From Ceratotherium simum simum (taxonomy: Eukaryota; Chordata; Mammalia; Perissodactyla; Rhinocerotidae), in the NCBI RefSeq assembly GCF_000283155.1, contig NW_004454217.1:1719237-1783236 (forward strand): 64,000 nt of DNA. The letters are read 5' to 3'. The translations under genes were made by a program, and so were the position numbers. The notes under the pieces were generated by a model. It was not told the origin of the DNA, searched no databases, and saw only the letters and a program-made list of their open reading frames with translations. Shown here in pieces: positions 1 to 11,427 of the stretch (positions within the stretch are counted from its first letter, which is position 1; each line of letters opens with the position of its first letter).

Positions 1-361
1 GTCCGATAAGTGACCTTTTGACATCAAGAGGTTAAAAACTCCAACCTTGGGTCATGCCAATGCTGCCATTTTGTGAACATGCGTCCTATGAAGAGGAAGG
101 AAGTCTGACTACGCTTGCACAGATCATCAATTACCTCACCTCTCCTCACCTCCAATCATCTGTCTCCACATTTTAGACCACCTTCCCCCCTACCCCATAA
201 ATATCCCTGAGTCCCTATTTTCAGGGAGGAGGGTTTGAGATTTGTTCTCTTGTTTTCCTCACCTGGCTGCCTTGTGATTAAACCTTCTTTCTACTGCAAT
301 CTTGTTGTCTTCGTATTTGGCTTTCTGTGTGGTGGGCAAAAACGAACCTGGTTCGGTAACA
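1..361 (+). mobile_element. Endogenous retrovirus LTR, 3' portion (left end outside window)
   Basis: The block has the layout of a retroviral LTR read on the plus strand. A TATA-like CATAAATAT lies near 195-204. An ATTAAA polyadenylation signal at 277-282 is followed by a T-rich U5. The block ends in a terminal CA at 360-361. The 5' TG end is not visible, so the LTR probably starts before the window. No primer-binding site follows the CA, so this is likely a solo LTR. The style suggests a class I (gammaretrovirus-like) element, but I cannot name the subfamily. Confidence 0.6.
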
Positions 362-437
362 CCTCCCCTCTTTAGGGATACTTTCTGGAGGATTAAAATG
401 ATACTTTTCTCCTTATAGCCCTCTGAGGTTCTTTCTA

Positions 438-1155
438 ACACCAAATATGTGGTGTCTTTCTACAGGAATTCTCCAATTCTTGGACACTGAGTATCTTACG
501 TTTTAATTCAATTCTGAATATCTACCTGGAGTTAGCATCAGATCCCACAGGACTGCCTCTACTTCAGAAGCCAGCTGCAAATGGTGTGCCTAGGCTGCCT
601 ACACTTCTGTTTGCCTGACTACAAATTCGAGGATTCCCATAATTCCCCCTCAGGTTTGATAATTAGCTACAATGAGCCACAGAATCCAGGATAACACTTT
701 ACTTACATTTACTGGTTTATTATAAAGGATGCAAAAAGAACAGCCAGATGAAGAGGTACATAGGGTAAGCTTTGTAAGAGTCTTGAATCCTGGAGCCTCT
801 GTCCCCATGGAGCTGGGGTACATTATCTTCCCAGCATGTAGATATGTTCACCAGCCTGGAAGCTCCCCAATCTCATTGTTCAAGAGTTTTTGTAGAGTTC
901 AATCTTCAGGTCCTTCCCCAAGGTCTCAGTGATGCTGGAAGTTCCAACACTCTAATTACATATTTGGTTTTTCTGGTGACTAGCCCCAACCAGAGGCTAT
1001 CTAGGGGCCCCACCCGAAGTCACTTCATTAGCATAAATCAGGTGTGGTCAAAAAATGTTCATTATGAATAACAAAAGACACTCCTATCATTCAGAAAATC
1101 CCAAATCCTGTGCCAGGAACTAGGGACAAAGACCCAATATTTTTTTTATTGTATA
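438..1155 (-). mobile_element. Endogenous retrovirus-like LTR, antisense
   Basis: The minus strand reads as an old LTR of a dispersed mammalian family that I recognise by its ordered blocks: the CATTAGCATAAA segment near 1026-1037, the GAAGCTCC segment near 859-866 and, on the minus strand, AATAAA at 716-721 as polyadenylation signal. The terminal TG on the plus strand (about 438) would be the end of U5. The right boundary near 1155 is approximate. Two 67-75 codon open frames inside it are accidental. The subfamily is uncertain. Confidence 0.6.
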
Positions 1156-1310
1156 GCAAGCCCATTGGCCATAGTTTAATCATATGTCCTGGCCTAGCTA
1201 TAAGAGAGTCTTAGGAATGTGGTCAATGGGGATTTTATTACCAAGAAAAAAGGGAAGAATGGATAATGGGGAACAACTTCTCTGCTCCCTCATGAATGAA
1301 TTTTCCATTA
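1156..1310 (-). mobile_element. Fragment of a MaLR-like repeat (same family as 21465, 32625 and 47440)
   Basis: A short stretch containing a 'TGGCCTAGCT...AGGAATGTGG' block resembles the end of a repeat family seen three more times in this window. In the other copies that end reads 'CACATGG...GGGAAATGTA'. Boundaries and orientation are inferred. It adjoins the preceding LTR. Confidence 0.35.
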
Positions 1311-2133
1311 ATTGATGAAAGCCTCTGGTGGTCAGCCTTGAAGCTTTAGTATAGGCCTAGGTCCCATTGGACTGGTTTTCCCAATGTTGGCATTAGCCTC
1401 ACTGTTGCTGTGGTTCTGAACATTGCTAATCAGTCTAGATTCCTATCCAGGTGTTAGACTGTGACTCTGCTTGTCCTTAAGTCAATTGTGACCTCATTCA
1501 GTTTGGTTTTTCAGGCTATAAGTCCTACAGATAGGGACGACATGTAGTTCTAAAGATTGTGTCTACTTCCTCAATGTTTGTATTGAATGTGCATTTGTCT
1601 AACATTCGCCTAAATATTCGGCATTACTCATAATAAAAGAACTCATCTTGATCACCTATTCCTAATTAATTGAAATGAATTTATTACTTTTGGAGAACCA
1701 TCCTTCAACTTTCAACACCTTTGCCTTGTCTTTGAATTTCACTTTTTATCTCTGTTACTTGTTAATTTACATCTGATATGCTATTTTATCTCTTAAACCA
1801 AGGCTTAATTTGTTACAGAAATTTAGAAATTTCTGTATTTCTATAACATACCAATTTATTTAATTGTCTCATCAAAAGAACTTTATCAAAAGCCCACTGA
1901 GAGTCTAACTTCATTTAAACTACACTTTCTCATTAATTGCTCTGCAATCTCGTTATCTCTTAGATTTTCCTGAAAAGCTGTAGCAGGTCATCTGCCTTAA
2001 GATTCTCCCAAAAGGTTCACATTTCAAGCTTATTTAAAAATATCTTATTGCTAGACTTTGTATTTTAGGCTATTTGTTCTTCAAATGGTTTGTCACCTTC
2101 TTTGCTCTCAATTTTACTAGTGAGAGAATGTGT
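1311..2133. other. Unassigned AT-rich sequence
   Basis: No open frame, RNA gene or repeat that I can recognise. The composition is ordinary for an AT-rich mammalian intergenic or intronic region. Confidence 0.5.
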
Positions 2134-2536
2134 CTTTTGTTAAAAAAGAAACAACAGACCCAAAATGGAGGCATTTGCCCCCAGGAGAGCAAACCAAGAC
2201 TTAATTGCAGTTTCAACCCATCCCAGGAATGTGATGAATTTTTAATAGTCAATCTGAAACTTCCTGATTGGCACTAGTGATTTAATCTGCATGATAAAAC
2301 CCCTTTTATTCCCTTCTACCCAAAAGAAGATGTCCTGGCCTGAAACAATCTTTTCCTTTGTTAATAACTTCCTCACCCCACCCTCCTTCTGCCTCTAAAA
2401 ACCTTCCATTTTGTACAACTCCTCAGAGCCCTCTTCTATTTGCTAGATGAGATGCTGCCCAATTCATGAATTGCTTAGTAAGGCCAATTAGGTTGAATTT
2501 TGTATACTTGGTTTGAATTTTGTTTTTTTACACTTT
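2134..2536 (+). mobile_element. Solo LTR with 4-bp target-site duplication
   Basis: A complete LTR of about 395 bp runs from TGTTAA (2138) to TTTACA (2532). It is flanked directly by CTTT at 2134-2137 and CTTT at 2533-2536. The interior has promoter-like 'CTCTAAAAACC' near 2393 and a decayed polyadenylation region before the T-rich end. A 4-bp duplication is typical of class I (ERV1) integration, whereas ERVL gives 5 bp and class II gives 6 bp. No internal proviral sequence remains, so it is a product of LTR-LTR recombination. The open frames at 2070-2277 are shadows. Confidence 0.7.
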
Positions 2537-3664
2537 GTATGAGACTGGGATGCCCTGGACTATTTCAATGATTATTGAACCTCGTCGCTGTTTTCTTATT
2601 GTTGACCCAGGTCAGTGTTTTGTATGTTAAGTACATACAGAAACATAGAAGTATCATTTGTGATGTATTTCAGAAAGATTTATCTATTCTACAACATTGA
2701 GATGTATTTTGGTGGAAGCTCTTCCATGATGTGACAAGTAGTAGCAATAAGACTGACAAAGCCCATTAGAAGGATAGCTGAGGTCCAGTGAAGTCAGCAT
2801 AAATTTTGTGTCTGAACACCTGGATTATTGGGAGAATTTAATTGGGTGTTGTGTATAAAGGTGTTTTGGGGAGTTTTAAAATGTAGAATAAAATCCAACA
2901 AATGTTTTCTGGGAACCCATGTTGACTTGGTGTTTTGCCAGTGCTTGCAAGGAGCACTCAGCCTAACGTGGGGGATTAGTTCACCGGCATCAGTAGCTAT
3001 TGGATAGTCAAATTCTATGGAGTGCTAGGACGGGAGATATAATCAAAGGTATTCAATAACACATGTCATAGTTCTCAGGAATACTAGTCCTGATTTATCC
3101 TTTTTCAATTGTTCATCTATTTCAGTTTTCCTATTCAGGATTTCAGTGGCTTACTTCATTTGTATCAATTAAGTGCACCAACCACTTTGATTCCTTGGAT
3201 TGGAAGGTGCCTATTTCCTTCTTAGTAGAGCTAGTGATCTCTTCTCCCATAATAACTTACTAAGTCAGCAAGATTAGCTTAATTCACAATCCTTTATCAG
3301 TCACTTTAGACAATTTAACCAAATTAACTAATTCTCCAGAGAGTATAATTTTGAATTATGTATTCAAATGTGGTATCCTTTACAAATTAAGGATAAGTCA
3401 CAAATAGTAATTTTCCTTATAACACTAAAATGTGCTAACCAACCCACATTTTTGAACATAATAAATTTTTTGCCTAATTATTTCTTATGTATTAACAGCA
3501 GTGCAATTCTGTATTTATGATGACTGTTTTTCTTTGACTTCAGATCCCTTAATTGGCTATATCTCATTTAGTCTTATGGGTTCCTTGAATCCTAGTGTAG
3601 CATGGGTTCCAGCCTGAGCTCAAGCCAAGTTTAATCATATCTTGGCATAACTGGGAAACTGGAC
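2537..3664. other. Unassigned AT-rich sequence
   Basis: About 1.1 kb with no recognisable gene or repeat. A stretch near 2900-2990 faintly recalls an old LINE2 3' end but is too eroded to call. Confidence 0.4.
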
Positions 3665-3890
3665 TGGTTCATTCATTCATTCCATCACTATGATCTGAGT
3701 GCCTATTATGTGTCAGACACTGTTCTAGACATTTGGGATAAAGCAGTGAACAAAACAGAAAAAATTGCTACCCTCATGGAGCTTACACTCTCTTTTATTT
3801 TTTGGAGTGTGGAGTTTAGAAGAGACAGTCAATAATTTTTAATACTATATTTGCATTAGGTGCTATACAGCCTGCAAATAGATAACTCTT
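3665..3890 (-). mobile_element. LINE2 (L2) 3' end, antisense
   Basis: The order 'TTCATTCATTCATTC', then 'GTGTCAGACACTGTTCTAGAC', then 'CAGTGAACAAAACAG', then 'CTCATGGAGCTTACA' is the reverse complement of the L2 3' untranslated region, whose sense end is an AATAAAT/TGAATGAATGAA tail. L2 is an ancient CR1-clade LINE that has been inactive since early mammals. The copy is 5'-truncated and highly diverged. Confidence 0.75.
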
Positions 3891-4027
3891 ACTAGAGGAC
3901 AGAGGAGCCATTTACCAGATAGACACTTGACACAGACAGAAAGCCTTAGCCGTTAGAGAGGAGGGGCTGTTTTAGATTCTTCTCAAGACTAGCCCACATT
4001 AAACTCATAACTCAGTATGTGGTGAAT

Positions 4028-4125
4028 GGCAGTGGTTGTGTGTGAATGTGTGTGAGAGAAAGAGAAAGGGGGAAAGAGAAGAGAAGGGGAAAGGGAGTGG
4101 GAAAGGGAAAAAGAAAGGTAGATCT
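4028..4125. repeat. Purine-rich low-complexity tract (GA-rich)
   Basis: The run consists mostly of G and A with units such as GAGAAAGAGAAAGGGGGAAA (near 4053-4072). It is simple-sequence DNA. The 93- and 60-codon minus-strand open frames over it are artefacts that encode Ser/Phe/Leu-rich peptides. Confidence 0.75.
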
Positions 4126-4334
4126 GTGAGTCTGAAAGTAAAAAGAGAAAGAGTTCCTTCCACAGTCTGCAAGGGAATGGACTCCATATGTTTATGAACA
4201 CAAGCAAGAGGATATGCTCAGAAATATGCAGGGCTGGGAGAACTATGTGAGAAAATGGGGAGAGGCACAATTACCTGGACACAAAGGCTGATGAGAATGC
4301 CTTCTCCTAGAGATTTCTCCCCGACCTGCAGCTG

Positions 4335-4615
4335 GGCTAACAATCATAATTCCTTCATGTCTCAGCAGAAGCATCATCTTTTCTGAGAAGTTGCCAATGA
4401 CACGTCATAGATGGAGTTACATGCCCATTCCTCTTGCTCCCGTTGTACTCCTGCCATATCACGGCATATATTATCCTGTGTGGTAATTGTAGGTTGTTTT
4501 CACCTACGCTGTAAGCTCTTTGAAGGCAAGGACCACATCTTCTGTCTTATGTTCCCTTGTGCACAGCAGAGCGTCTGCCACATAGTAAGAGCTTCATAAA
4601 TAACAACTGAATAAT
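4335..4615 (+). mobile_element. LINE2 (L2) 3' end, sense
   Basis: The segment reads in the sense direction of the L2 3' end: 'CTGTAAGCTCTTTGAAGGCA', 'GGACCACATCTTCTGTCTTA', 'CACAGCAGAGCGTCTGCCAC', 'ATAGTAAGAGCTTCATAAAT'. This matches the usual L2 run of chronic-style 3' UTR words ending in an AATAAAT tail. The 62-codon open frame at 4411-4599 is not a gene. Confidence 0.75.
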
Positions 4616-5559
4616 TTTTTATTATCTTATTCTTCTGACACTCCATTTCCTTGTCATTTTTATATGATGGTAGAAAATGGAAAGGTATTTTTCAAGAAGT
4701 TTGCTCAAGATATTGTACATGAAGATGACTATGAAGGAAATAACTACTAACTGCCATATTCAGAATGGGTTTTTTTGTTGTAAATGGAATGCTTTCCACA
4801 TATTATTTTCTTTAATTCTCATAAAAACTCCATAAGGTAATATTGTTCTTAATATCTTCTGAACGAGTTAGAGGAATTAAGGATTCAGTCTTTTTATAGA
4901 GTGTTTCTGTCTTTTATCATTACCATGAAGTGTTTATTCTTTACTGGTCCATTTCTTCATAGCGTTGGTACATAAAAAACAGGGGATTACTCCTTCTTGG
5001 CTTGTTTCCTATTGTATTAAGTAAAATTCTTAACTAATGCATGTAACTCACACCAACATCATCACTCTCTTAAGCCAAAAAATATTATATTAGTAATAGC
5101 AGTGAATCTCATGAAATACAAGGAATATTTGAACAATATACAGAAACTAGGCAACTCCAGGGTTTTATTCCAGATTCCTGCCATTTTGGTGACTCTGCTA
5201 CCAAGAATTTTTAGTAATCTCAGTTTAAAAGTCCAAATCCCAAGGAGTTTGAATTAGATTGTTCCATTGGGTCAGGTGTCTTTCCTTGAACCAAACTACT
5301 ATGAGCAGGGGAAGGTCATAGAGTAGAAATATGTGTACTGAGAAACACCTCTTTTGAAAGATGTGATAATTTTCAGAGAAATGAGGCTAGTCAGATAACA
5401 CAATAGCCTCCACTAAAACTCTTAAGAACAACGCATTGATAACAAAGGAGGACAAATTTTGATAATACTCATCAGACTGCTTTTATTTTTTCAGTAGTAG
5501 TATTTTAATTTCATGAACTAATTATCTAACAAGGTAAGATATTTGCAATGAAAACTGAA
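4616..5559. other. Unassigned AT-rich sequence
   Basis: No gene or repeat recognised. It contains scattered T runs and no long open frame. Confidence 0.4.
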
Positions 5560-5735
5560 GAACTTTCAAATGAAGAATTATTAAGTCCATTTTATAGATA
5601 TCAAAATTGAGTCTCAGAGAGTTTAAAGAAGTTTTTCATGTACCAAGAGCTAGTAAGTGACATAACCAGAATTTATACCTTAAACTCCAAACTTCATTCT
5701 CTTTCCACATCATCATGCTACCTCTCTACATTATT
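5560..5735 (-). mobile_element. MIR SINE, antisense
   Basis: Reverse complement of the MIR core: 'CCATTTTATAGATATC', 'GAGTCTCAGAGAG', 'AGCTAGTAAGTGACA', 'CAGAATTTATACC' in order. MIR is an ancient tRNA-derived SINE mobilised by L2. The 3' end of the element is missing here; the next entry may supply the rest. Confidence 0.65.
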
Positions 5736-5830
5736 TTATTTAATCCTCACAATGGCTCTGTGAAGCTGGTGTATAGTCTTCGTTTTATGGTACTGGAGGC
5801 AGTAAGACTTAGCAGAGAAAACTTGTCTGT
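5736..5830 (-). mobile_element. MIR SINE fragment, antisense
   Basis: 'TTTAATCCTCACAATGGCTC' followed by 'CGTTTTATGG' and 'TACTGGAGGCA' corresponds to the MIR middle region on the minus strand. It restarts the element after the previous MIR piece, so it is either a second copy or a rearranged part of the same one. Confidence 0.5.
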
Positions 5831-7464
5831 ACTTCAAGGTATTTCAGGATGAGACAGGTTACTGTTGGCTAATTGCAGGAAATCCCATATCCCTAACGCC
5901 AACTCAGCAGGGTCACCTAAAAGATGATATCCTTCCACCTTGTGGTATTGAAGCTCAAGTGGAATATAAAGAACTAATATTCAGAAAACAGAGACAACAT
6001 GCTCCTTAGATCTTGGTTTTGGCAATATGTAAGAAATGAATTTACTTAACATAGTACCATAAAATTTTATTCATATATACTTCTAAAATGTATATACAAC
6101 AGTTCATTGATTCTAAGACATATTTCTCCCTCCCCCTTAATTTTGACACCACTGAAACTGGGCTTACTTCTCTCAAACACTGTCATGCTGCAGTTTAATT
6201 GACAACATGTTTTATTTCTCAATGGTACGTAGAATAATGGTGCACACTACATTTGATGGATGCTTAGATTTAATAACATAATATATATGCACACACATAT
6301 TTGTGTATGTATGTATGCACAAATGTAACAGGAGGGTAACTGAAGACAATTCCAGCTGCCTAGGTTCCTGTATTGTAAATTTCATCCCAAAATAATACAG
6401 AACAGTAAAAAAAAAAAAAAAATAAAACCACACAAAAATCACTCAAAATAACATGAAGACAGAGAATGCCCAAATTTCAAAATAACTATAAGTAAAAAGA
6501 AAAAGGAAAAAAAAGAAACATCAAATCCCAGTGAGTGATCTCTCACGTTCCTGCCCTCCTGCAAGGCTTTGTGACAAGCAAAGACAGGCTTTAAAAAACT
6601 GTGGGGAAGAGAATAGAGGAGCTAGCAACTGGCCTAAAGTTGGTCCAAAATCATCTGCAGAAAGAGTAAGTCTGTGTTAAATCTGAAAATGAAAAAGTAT
6701 TTGGGCATATTGTGGCATGATCTATAAGAAAATATGTATATTTGTTATACATATACTAAATACTAAAAAATATGTATGATTTGTTTCCCTTTTCTATTGT
6801 CTTTTGGGTCATTGAAAACTGTAACTATTTCTTATATCCAAAATTGAGACATTCTTTGAAAGACAGATATTTTGCCCTTTGTTAAAACCCCTTAATTGAT
6901 AATGACAGCTTCAAGTAAATGCTTTCATTTGTATTAACTGGCTCAGTAGAACAGGCTAATGGCATAACTCTCCCACATAGGGTTGATAAGCTCAAGTGCT
7001 TAAAATTCAGTCTGGTGAGAAAGAATTAGTTGCAAAAAGAAATGTGAAGGTGTCTTTTGGCAAATTGAGCCACCTGGAATCAAATAGTTAAAAGAGCTGG
7101 CTGGTTTGATAGAATGCATATAGCTCCCCCCCCAAAAAAATCCTCTATCTTTTATTAAAAGTGACTGTGACTATTCTGGACTTAAAATAATCTTTGAGCC
7201 TCCAACACTATACAGGCCAGAAGGCTTTCAATACCCTTTACACATGTGGTGCAGGAAAAAATGGAACTGGAAGGAACATACCAGAGTGTAGAGCTAAGAG
7301 CCGTGGAGAACAATAGATTGTAGTGGCAAAACTAGGGCCTCTTAGGGAATATTTCTTACCCCCAGAGAAAGCTCCCTGATGACAAAAATCTTCTCATTAA
7401 AATTTCAGAACTGCTGTGGACCAGGGACTACTGGGTGCTTTGTGTTCTTTTCTTTTTCTTAAAA
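5831..7464. other. Unassigned AT-rich sequence with a poly(A) run
   Basis: No recognisable gene. A pure A run of about 16 lies near 6408-6423, preceded by short CA and GTAT simple repeats around 6290-6320. The A run could be the tail of an old retroposon, but I recognise no body and no flanking duplication. The minus-strand 76-codon open frame at 6212-6442 comes from the T run. Confidence 0.4.
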
Positions 7465-8215
7465 TTTATTTGATTTAAAATTTTTCTTCCTGGCTTTACT
7501 GAGATATAACTGACATATAGCATTGTGTGGGTTTAAGGTGTACAACATATATTGCAAAAGGATTACCACAATAAGGTTAGTTAACACATCTATCATCTTA
7601 CATAGTTACCTTTTTTTGTGTGTGTGGTGAGAACTTTTAATATCTACTCTCTTTTAGCAACATTCAAGTGTGCAATACAGTAATGTTAACTATAGTCACC
7701 ATGCTGTATGGTCAGATCTCTAGAACTTATGCATTTTATAACTGGAATTTTGTACCCTTTGACTTCCTTCACCCATTTCCCCTACTACCCCACTCCTGGC
7801 AACCACCAATCTACTCTCTGTTTCTATGAGTTCTATTCTTTAGATTCCACATATAAGTGAGATCATATAGTATTTGTCTTTCTCTGCCTGATTTACTTCA
7901 CTTAGTATAATGCCCTCAAGTTTCATCCGTGTTGTTGCAAATGGCAGTATTTCCTTCTGTTTTTTTATGGCTGAATGATATTCCATTGTGTGTGTGTGTA
8001 TAGATAGATAGATAGATTTTTTTTTCTTTATCCATTCATTTATCAACAGCGCTTAGGTTGTTTCCATTTCTTGGCTATTGTAAATAATGCTACGATGAAC
8101 ATGGGGGTACAGATATTTCTCTGAGATAGTGATTTCATTTCCTTCAAATATATATCCAGAAGTGGAATTGCTAGATCATATGGTAGTTCTATTTTTTAGC
8201 ATTCTTGTTTTTTCT
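7465..8215 (-). mobile_element. LINE-1 3' end (ORF2 C-terminus plus 3' UTR), antisense
   Basis: On the minus strand, 7840-8046 translates to the end of an L1 ORF2 protein, with the hallmark segments 'MEYHSAIKK', 'FATTRMKLEGIILSEV' and 'MISLICG'. Plus-strand 7490-7830 then matches the L1 3' UTR type containing 'GAGATATAACTGACATA' and 'GTTTAAGGTGTACAACAT'. The copy is severely 5'-truncated, so it cannot encode reverse transcriptase. It belongs to an L1MA-like mammalian lineage by my recollection. The microsatellite at 7987-8024 disrupts the frame. Confidence 0.88.
7987..8024. repeat. Compound microsatellite (TG)n-(TAGA)n-(T)n
   Basis: A TG run, then about four TAGA units, then a T run, inside the L1 fragment above. 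Confidence 0.85.
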
Positions 8216-8454
8216 GATGAGGAATATTTGTTTCCTTCATATTGTCCTTGTCCCACCATTGTATTTTAGTTATGTAGTCAAGAGATAACTTGTTCTTTCT
8301 CTGGATCAAGAGTAGTTACATTTGTATATGATGTTGAAATTATGATGATATCCTTAACTTTGTGCCTCAGATCTTACTGGTTAAGATTTTGTATATTTGA
8401 CTTAGAGAGAGACTGGATCTTTTAGATGCTGAGGGGAAATCATCAAATATTTGT

Positions 8455-8822
8455 GAATAAGATGATAGATTGAGGTAGGTTGTATTATTGACTCCAGTTA
8501 TTTGCTGACTTCCTTGAAAAAGAATTATAATATCCACCATCTGCAATGAAGTTTGTAGTGCCTCAAATTTGTAATGCCTTCTGGGGGAGGTGTGTACTTT
8601 CCCATCCCATTGATGTAGAGTTTTTTCAATGAGACTATCTTTAGTTGTGGAATATAAGTGCAGGAGAATTTAGCATAAAAAAAGACATGTGGATCAGAGA
8701 AGCAGCTGACTTGCAGCTGACATATAACATGAGTGAGAATGAACCTTTGTTGTTGCAAGCCACTGAAATTTTGGGTTGTTTGTTACTGCAGCATAACATA
8801 ACAAAAGCCGACTAACATATAT
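8455..8822 (+). mobile_element. MaLR-type LTR
   Basis: The 3' part reads 'GTGAGAATGAACCTTTGTTG', 'CAAGCCACTGAAATTTTGGG', 'TTGTTTGTTACTGCAGCATA', and ends in '...GACTAACATA'. This is the stereotyped end of MaLR/MLT1-like LTRs (decayed AATAAA, then CCACTGA, then a TTACTGCAGCA block). The start is uncertain. The element borders the L2 block, and the L2 homology resumes directly after it. Confidence 0.55.
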
Positions 8823-9318
8823 GTGATCAGATTTATGTTTTTCTCTAGTTGCTCTGTGGGAAATGAATTAAAGGGCTAAAAGAGTGAAGTTGGAAAAAAG
8901 TTAGAAAACTATTTCAATATTCTGAGAGAGATGATGGTGGCTTGGATTTGGGTAGTGGTGATGGAATCGGAGAGTGAGAACAAACAAACTGGGAGAGTGA
9001 TTGTATGTGATGATATGAGAAATGTATCAGAAATTAATTTTAGGGTTTTGGCAGGAACAACTGGATGAATGGTGGTAAGATAGGAAACAATGAAAGAAAA
9101 ATAGATATGGGGCAGGAGAAGCAGTTATGAAGATATAAGTTTAGTTCTAGATGTCTATGGAATATCTTAATGTAGAAGTTGAGTAGGAAGTTGGGCACAT
9201 AAGAGGATTTCAGAAAAGAGGTCTCAGATAAAGATATATAATTGGAACTTATCAGCATTTAGATGGAGGCCATAGGAGTGGTTGAGACATCTAAGAAAGA
9301 GAATGTAGAATGAGAAGT
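8823..9318 (-). mobile_element. LINE2, antisense, segment 1 of 3
   Basis: Antisense L2 sequence, recognised by 'GATGATGGTGGCTTGGATTT', 'AACTGGATGAATGGTGGTAA', 'GAAGTTGAGTAGGAAGTTGG' and 'ATCAGCATTTAGATGGAGGC' in the order of the L2 reverse complement. It stops at 9318, where an L1 3' end is inserted, and continues at 10390. The open frames in it are decayed. Confidence 0.7.
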
Positions 9319-10389
9319 TACAATAGCCTATGAAAGGTCCCCCAAAACTCTAACATTTAAAGATAAGTGGCTTCTAAAAGGAAAGAGAATAAAAGGAATG
9401 AGGGTTCCTTGGAGAAGTGGCTGACTTTAGGAAATGTAGGAAATGTACAAGGTGAGCCTGGAGTATTCTGTAATGCCATAAAGCAAGGACGTGCTTGAAA
9501 ATATCACCCAAATGATGGGAATATGTCAAATGTATACAGGAGCCAATTGAAAGAGCTCCCAATGGCCAAAGCTGGAATTTTGAGCAACAAAGTAAATACA
9601 GTAGTATTTTAATTATAACCCAAAGATTATAACCCAAAGTATAAAATAAATGTCCATGAGTTCATACTAATATAAATAAACGATTTAATAAATAAATAAA
9701 TGGAGGAGAATTTCAAACAATTTATGTAGGTACTCAGCCATCAAAATTGTAGAAAATAATTCCCCATCCCATAAGTGTGAGCTGTGCATTATTTTCCTTC
9801 CAAAGAATACAGATTGGAAAGAGGGAAAAAAGAATAACTTGACAGTGGAGAAACTTGAAAAACACTACTTTAGCGAGGTGATCAAGGTCAACATCAACAG
9901 TGATAAGTCATGTAGACTGTATGTACATTTGGTATATGTGATGAAAATGGCACTTTAGCTCCGTGATATTCCTCCCCAAAACACACAACCACAGTCTAAT
10001 CATGAGAAAAACATAAGACAAATCTCAATAGAGGGACATTCTCAAAAATATTCACTAGTACTCCTCAAAACTGTCAAGGTCGTTAAAAACAAGGGAAGTC
10101 TGACAAACTGTCCCAGTCTAGAGGAGCCTAAGGAGACATGATGACTAAATGTATGTGGTATCCTGGATGGGATCCTGGAACAGAAGGACATTAGATAAAA
10201 ACCAAGGAAATCTGAAAAAAGTATGGACTCTCATTAATAATAATGTATCAGTATTGGTTCATTAATTATAACAAATGTGCCCTGTTAATAGTGAGGGAGA
10301 CTAGGTATGTGACATGTGGGAAATCTCTGTACTGTCTTTGCAACTTTTCTGTAAATCTAAAACTGTTACAAAAATAAAATTTATTTTAA
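9319..10389 (+). mobile_element. LINE-1 3' UTR (L1M-type), sense, inserted in L2
   Basis: About 1.07 kb of sense L1 3' sequence. Key blocks are 'GGAGCCTAAGGAGACATGAT' (about 10123), 'CCTGGATGGGATCCTGGAAC' (about 10162), 'AACTTTTCTGTAAATCTAAA' (about 10342) and an A/T-rich tail 'AAAATAAAATTTATTTTA'. This is an L1MB/L1MC-like 3' end with no ORF2 remaining. It splits an antisense L2, so it is younger than the L2. The same 3' end occurs again at 16140-17115. Confidence 0.82.
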
Positions 10390-10965
10390 AGAGGCTACAG
10401 ATGTTAAAACCAAGATATGGAAGCCAAGTGAAGAGAGTGGTCCTGAAAATTGCAAGTGATAAAATTTCTGCCTGACGATTATCAGTGATCAAGTAAGTTG
10501 ATAGAAAATTGTTCTTTGGATTTAGTAACATGATCATCCATGGCCTGAATTAGAGTAGTTTCAGTGGAGGGGTGGGAAGGGAAGCCAGATTGGAGTAGGA
10601 TGAAGAGTAAATGTGATTTGAAGTCACAACGGCATTGTGTGGAGACATTGTCAAAAAAAGTGGCCGAGAATTGGAGCAGAGACACAGTAGGAGGGCTGTA
10701 GGATTCAGGAAGGATGGGCTTTTTCTTTTTGTAAGCTCAAGATGGATGGGAAGGTGGATAAGTATCCAATAAAAAGGCAAATATTGAAAATATAGGAGAT
10801 GGATTTAATCAATAGAGTGAGAAGGGATGGGATCAAGAGCACATGTGGATGGATTGGCCTTTAATAGGAGGCTGGGCATGACCTCTATTTAAACAGAAGA
10901 CAGGAAGGAAGGATAGATGCTGAAAGAGGGATTCTAGTGGAGATGATAACTCTAGATTAAGGGAG
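10390..10965 (-). mobile_element. LINE2, antisense, segment 2 of 3
   Basis: The antisense L2 resumes with 'GGAAGCCAAGTGAAGAGAGT', 'TGTTCTTTGGATTTAGTAAC', 'GTAGTTTCAGTGGAGGGGTG' and 'GAAGCCAGATTGGAGTAGGA'. All are in the order expected after segment 1. The open frames at 10301-10780 are accidental. Confidence 0.7.
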
Positions 10966-11427
10966 TGCTTATGGGTTGAATTGTATCCCCACTGCCCCAA
11001 ATGTTGAAGTCCTAACCCCCAGTACCTGTGAATGTGACTTTATTTGGACACGGGATCTTTGCAGATGATTAAGTTAAGATGACATCATTAGGGTGGGCCT
11101 TAATACCATATGACTGTGTCCTTATAAAAAGGGGACATTTGGACACAGAGACTTACACCCAGGAAGAAGGCCACGTGAAGATGAAAACTTCACGCGGAGA
11201 TTGGCGTGATGCACCTACAAGCCAAAGAATACTGAAGATTGCCAGCAAACCACCAGAAACAAGAAGAGAGACATGGAACAGATTTTTTCTCACAGTCCTC
11301 AGAAGGAACCAACCCTTCTGACACCTGGATCTCAGACTGCTGGCCTCCAGAACTGTGAGACAAGAAATTTCTGCTAAGTCACCCAGTTTGTGGTACTTCA
11401 TTATGACAGCCCTAGCAAACGAATACA
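10966..11427 (+). mobile_element. MaLR LTR (MLT1/MST type), inserted in L2
   Basis: A nearly full-length MaLR LTR. It runs from 'TGCTTATGGGTTGAATTGTA' through 'AAGTCCTAACCCCCAGTACC', 'CATTAGGGTGGGCCTTAATA' and 'TCCTTATAAAAAGGGGACAT' (TATA region) to 'GGCCTCCAGAACTGTGAGAC' and '...CCCTAGCAAACGAATACA'. MaLRs are non-autonomous ERVL relatives. No 5-bp flanking duplication is now readable. It interrupts the antisense L2, which resumes at 11428. The 80- and 91-codon frames over it are not genes. Confidence 0.88.

Noticed and set aside
6408..6423. Poly(A) run as a retroposon tail
   Set aside because: No recognisable body upstream and no flanking duplication.
7840..8046. L1 ORF2 C-terminal peptide as a gene
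   Set aside because: Only the last part of ORF2 is present, broken by a microsatellite; it is a dead 5'-truncated copy.
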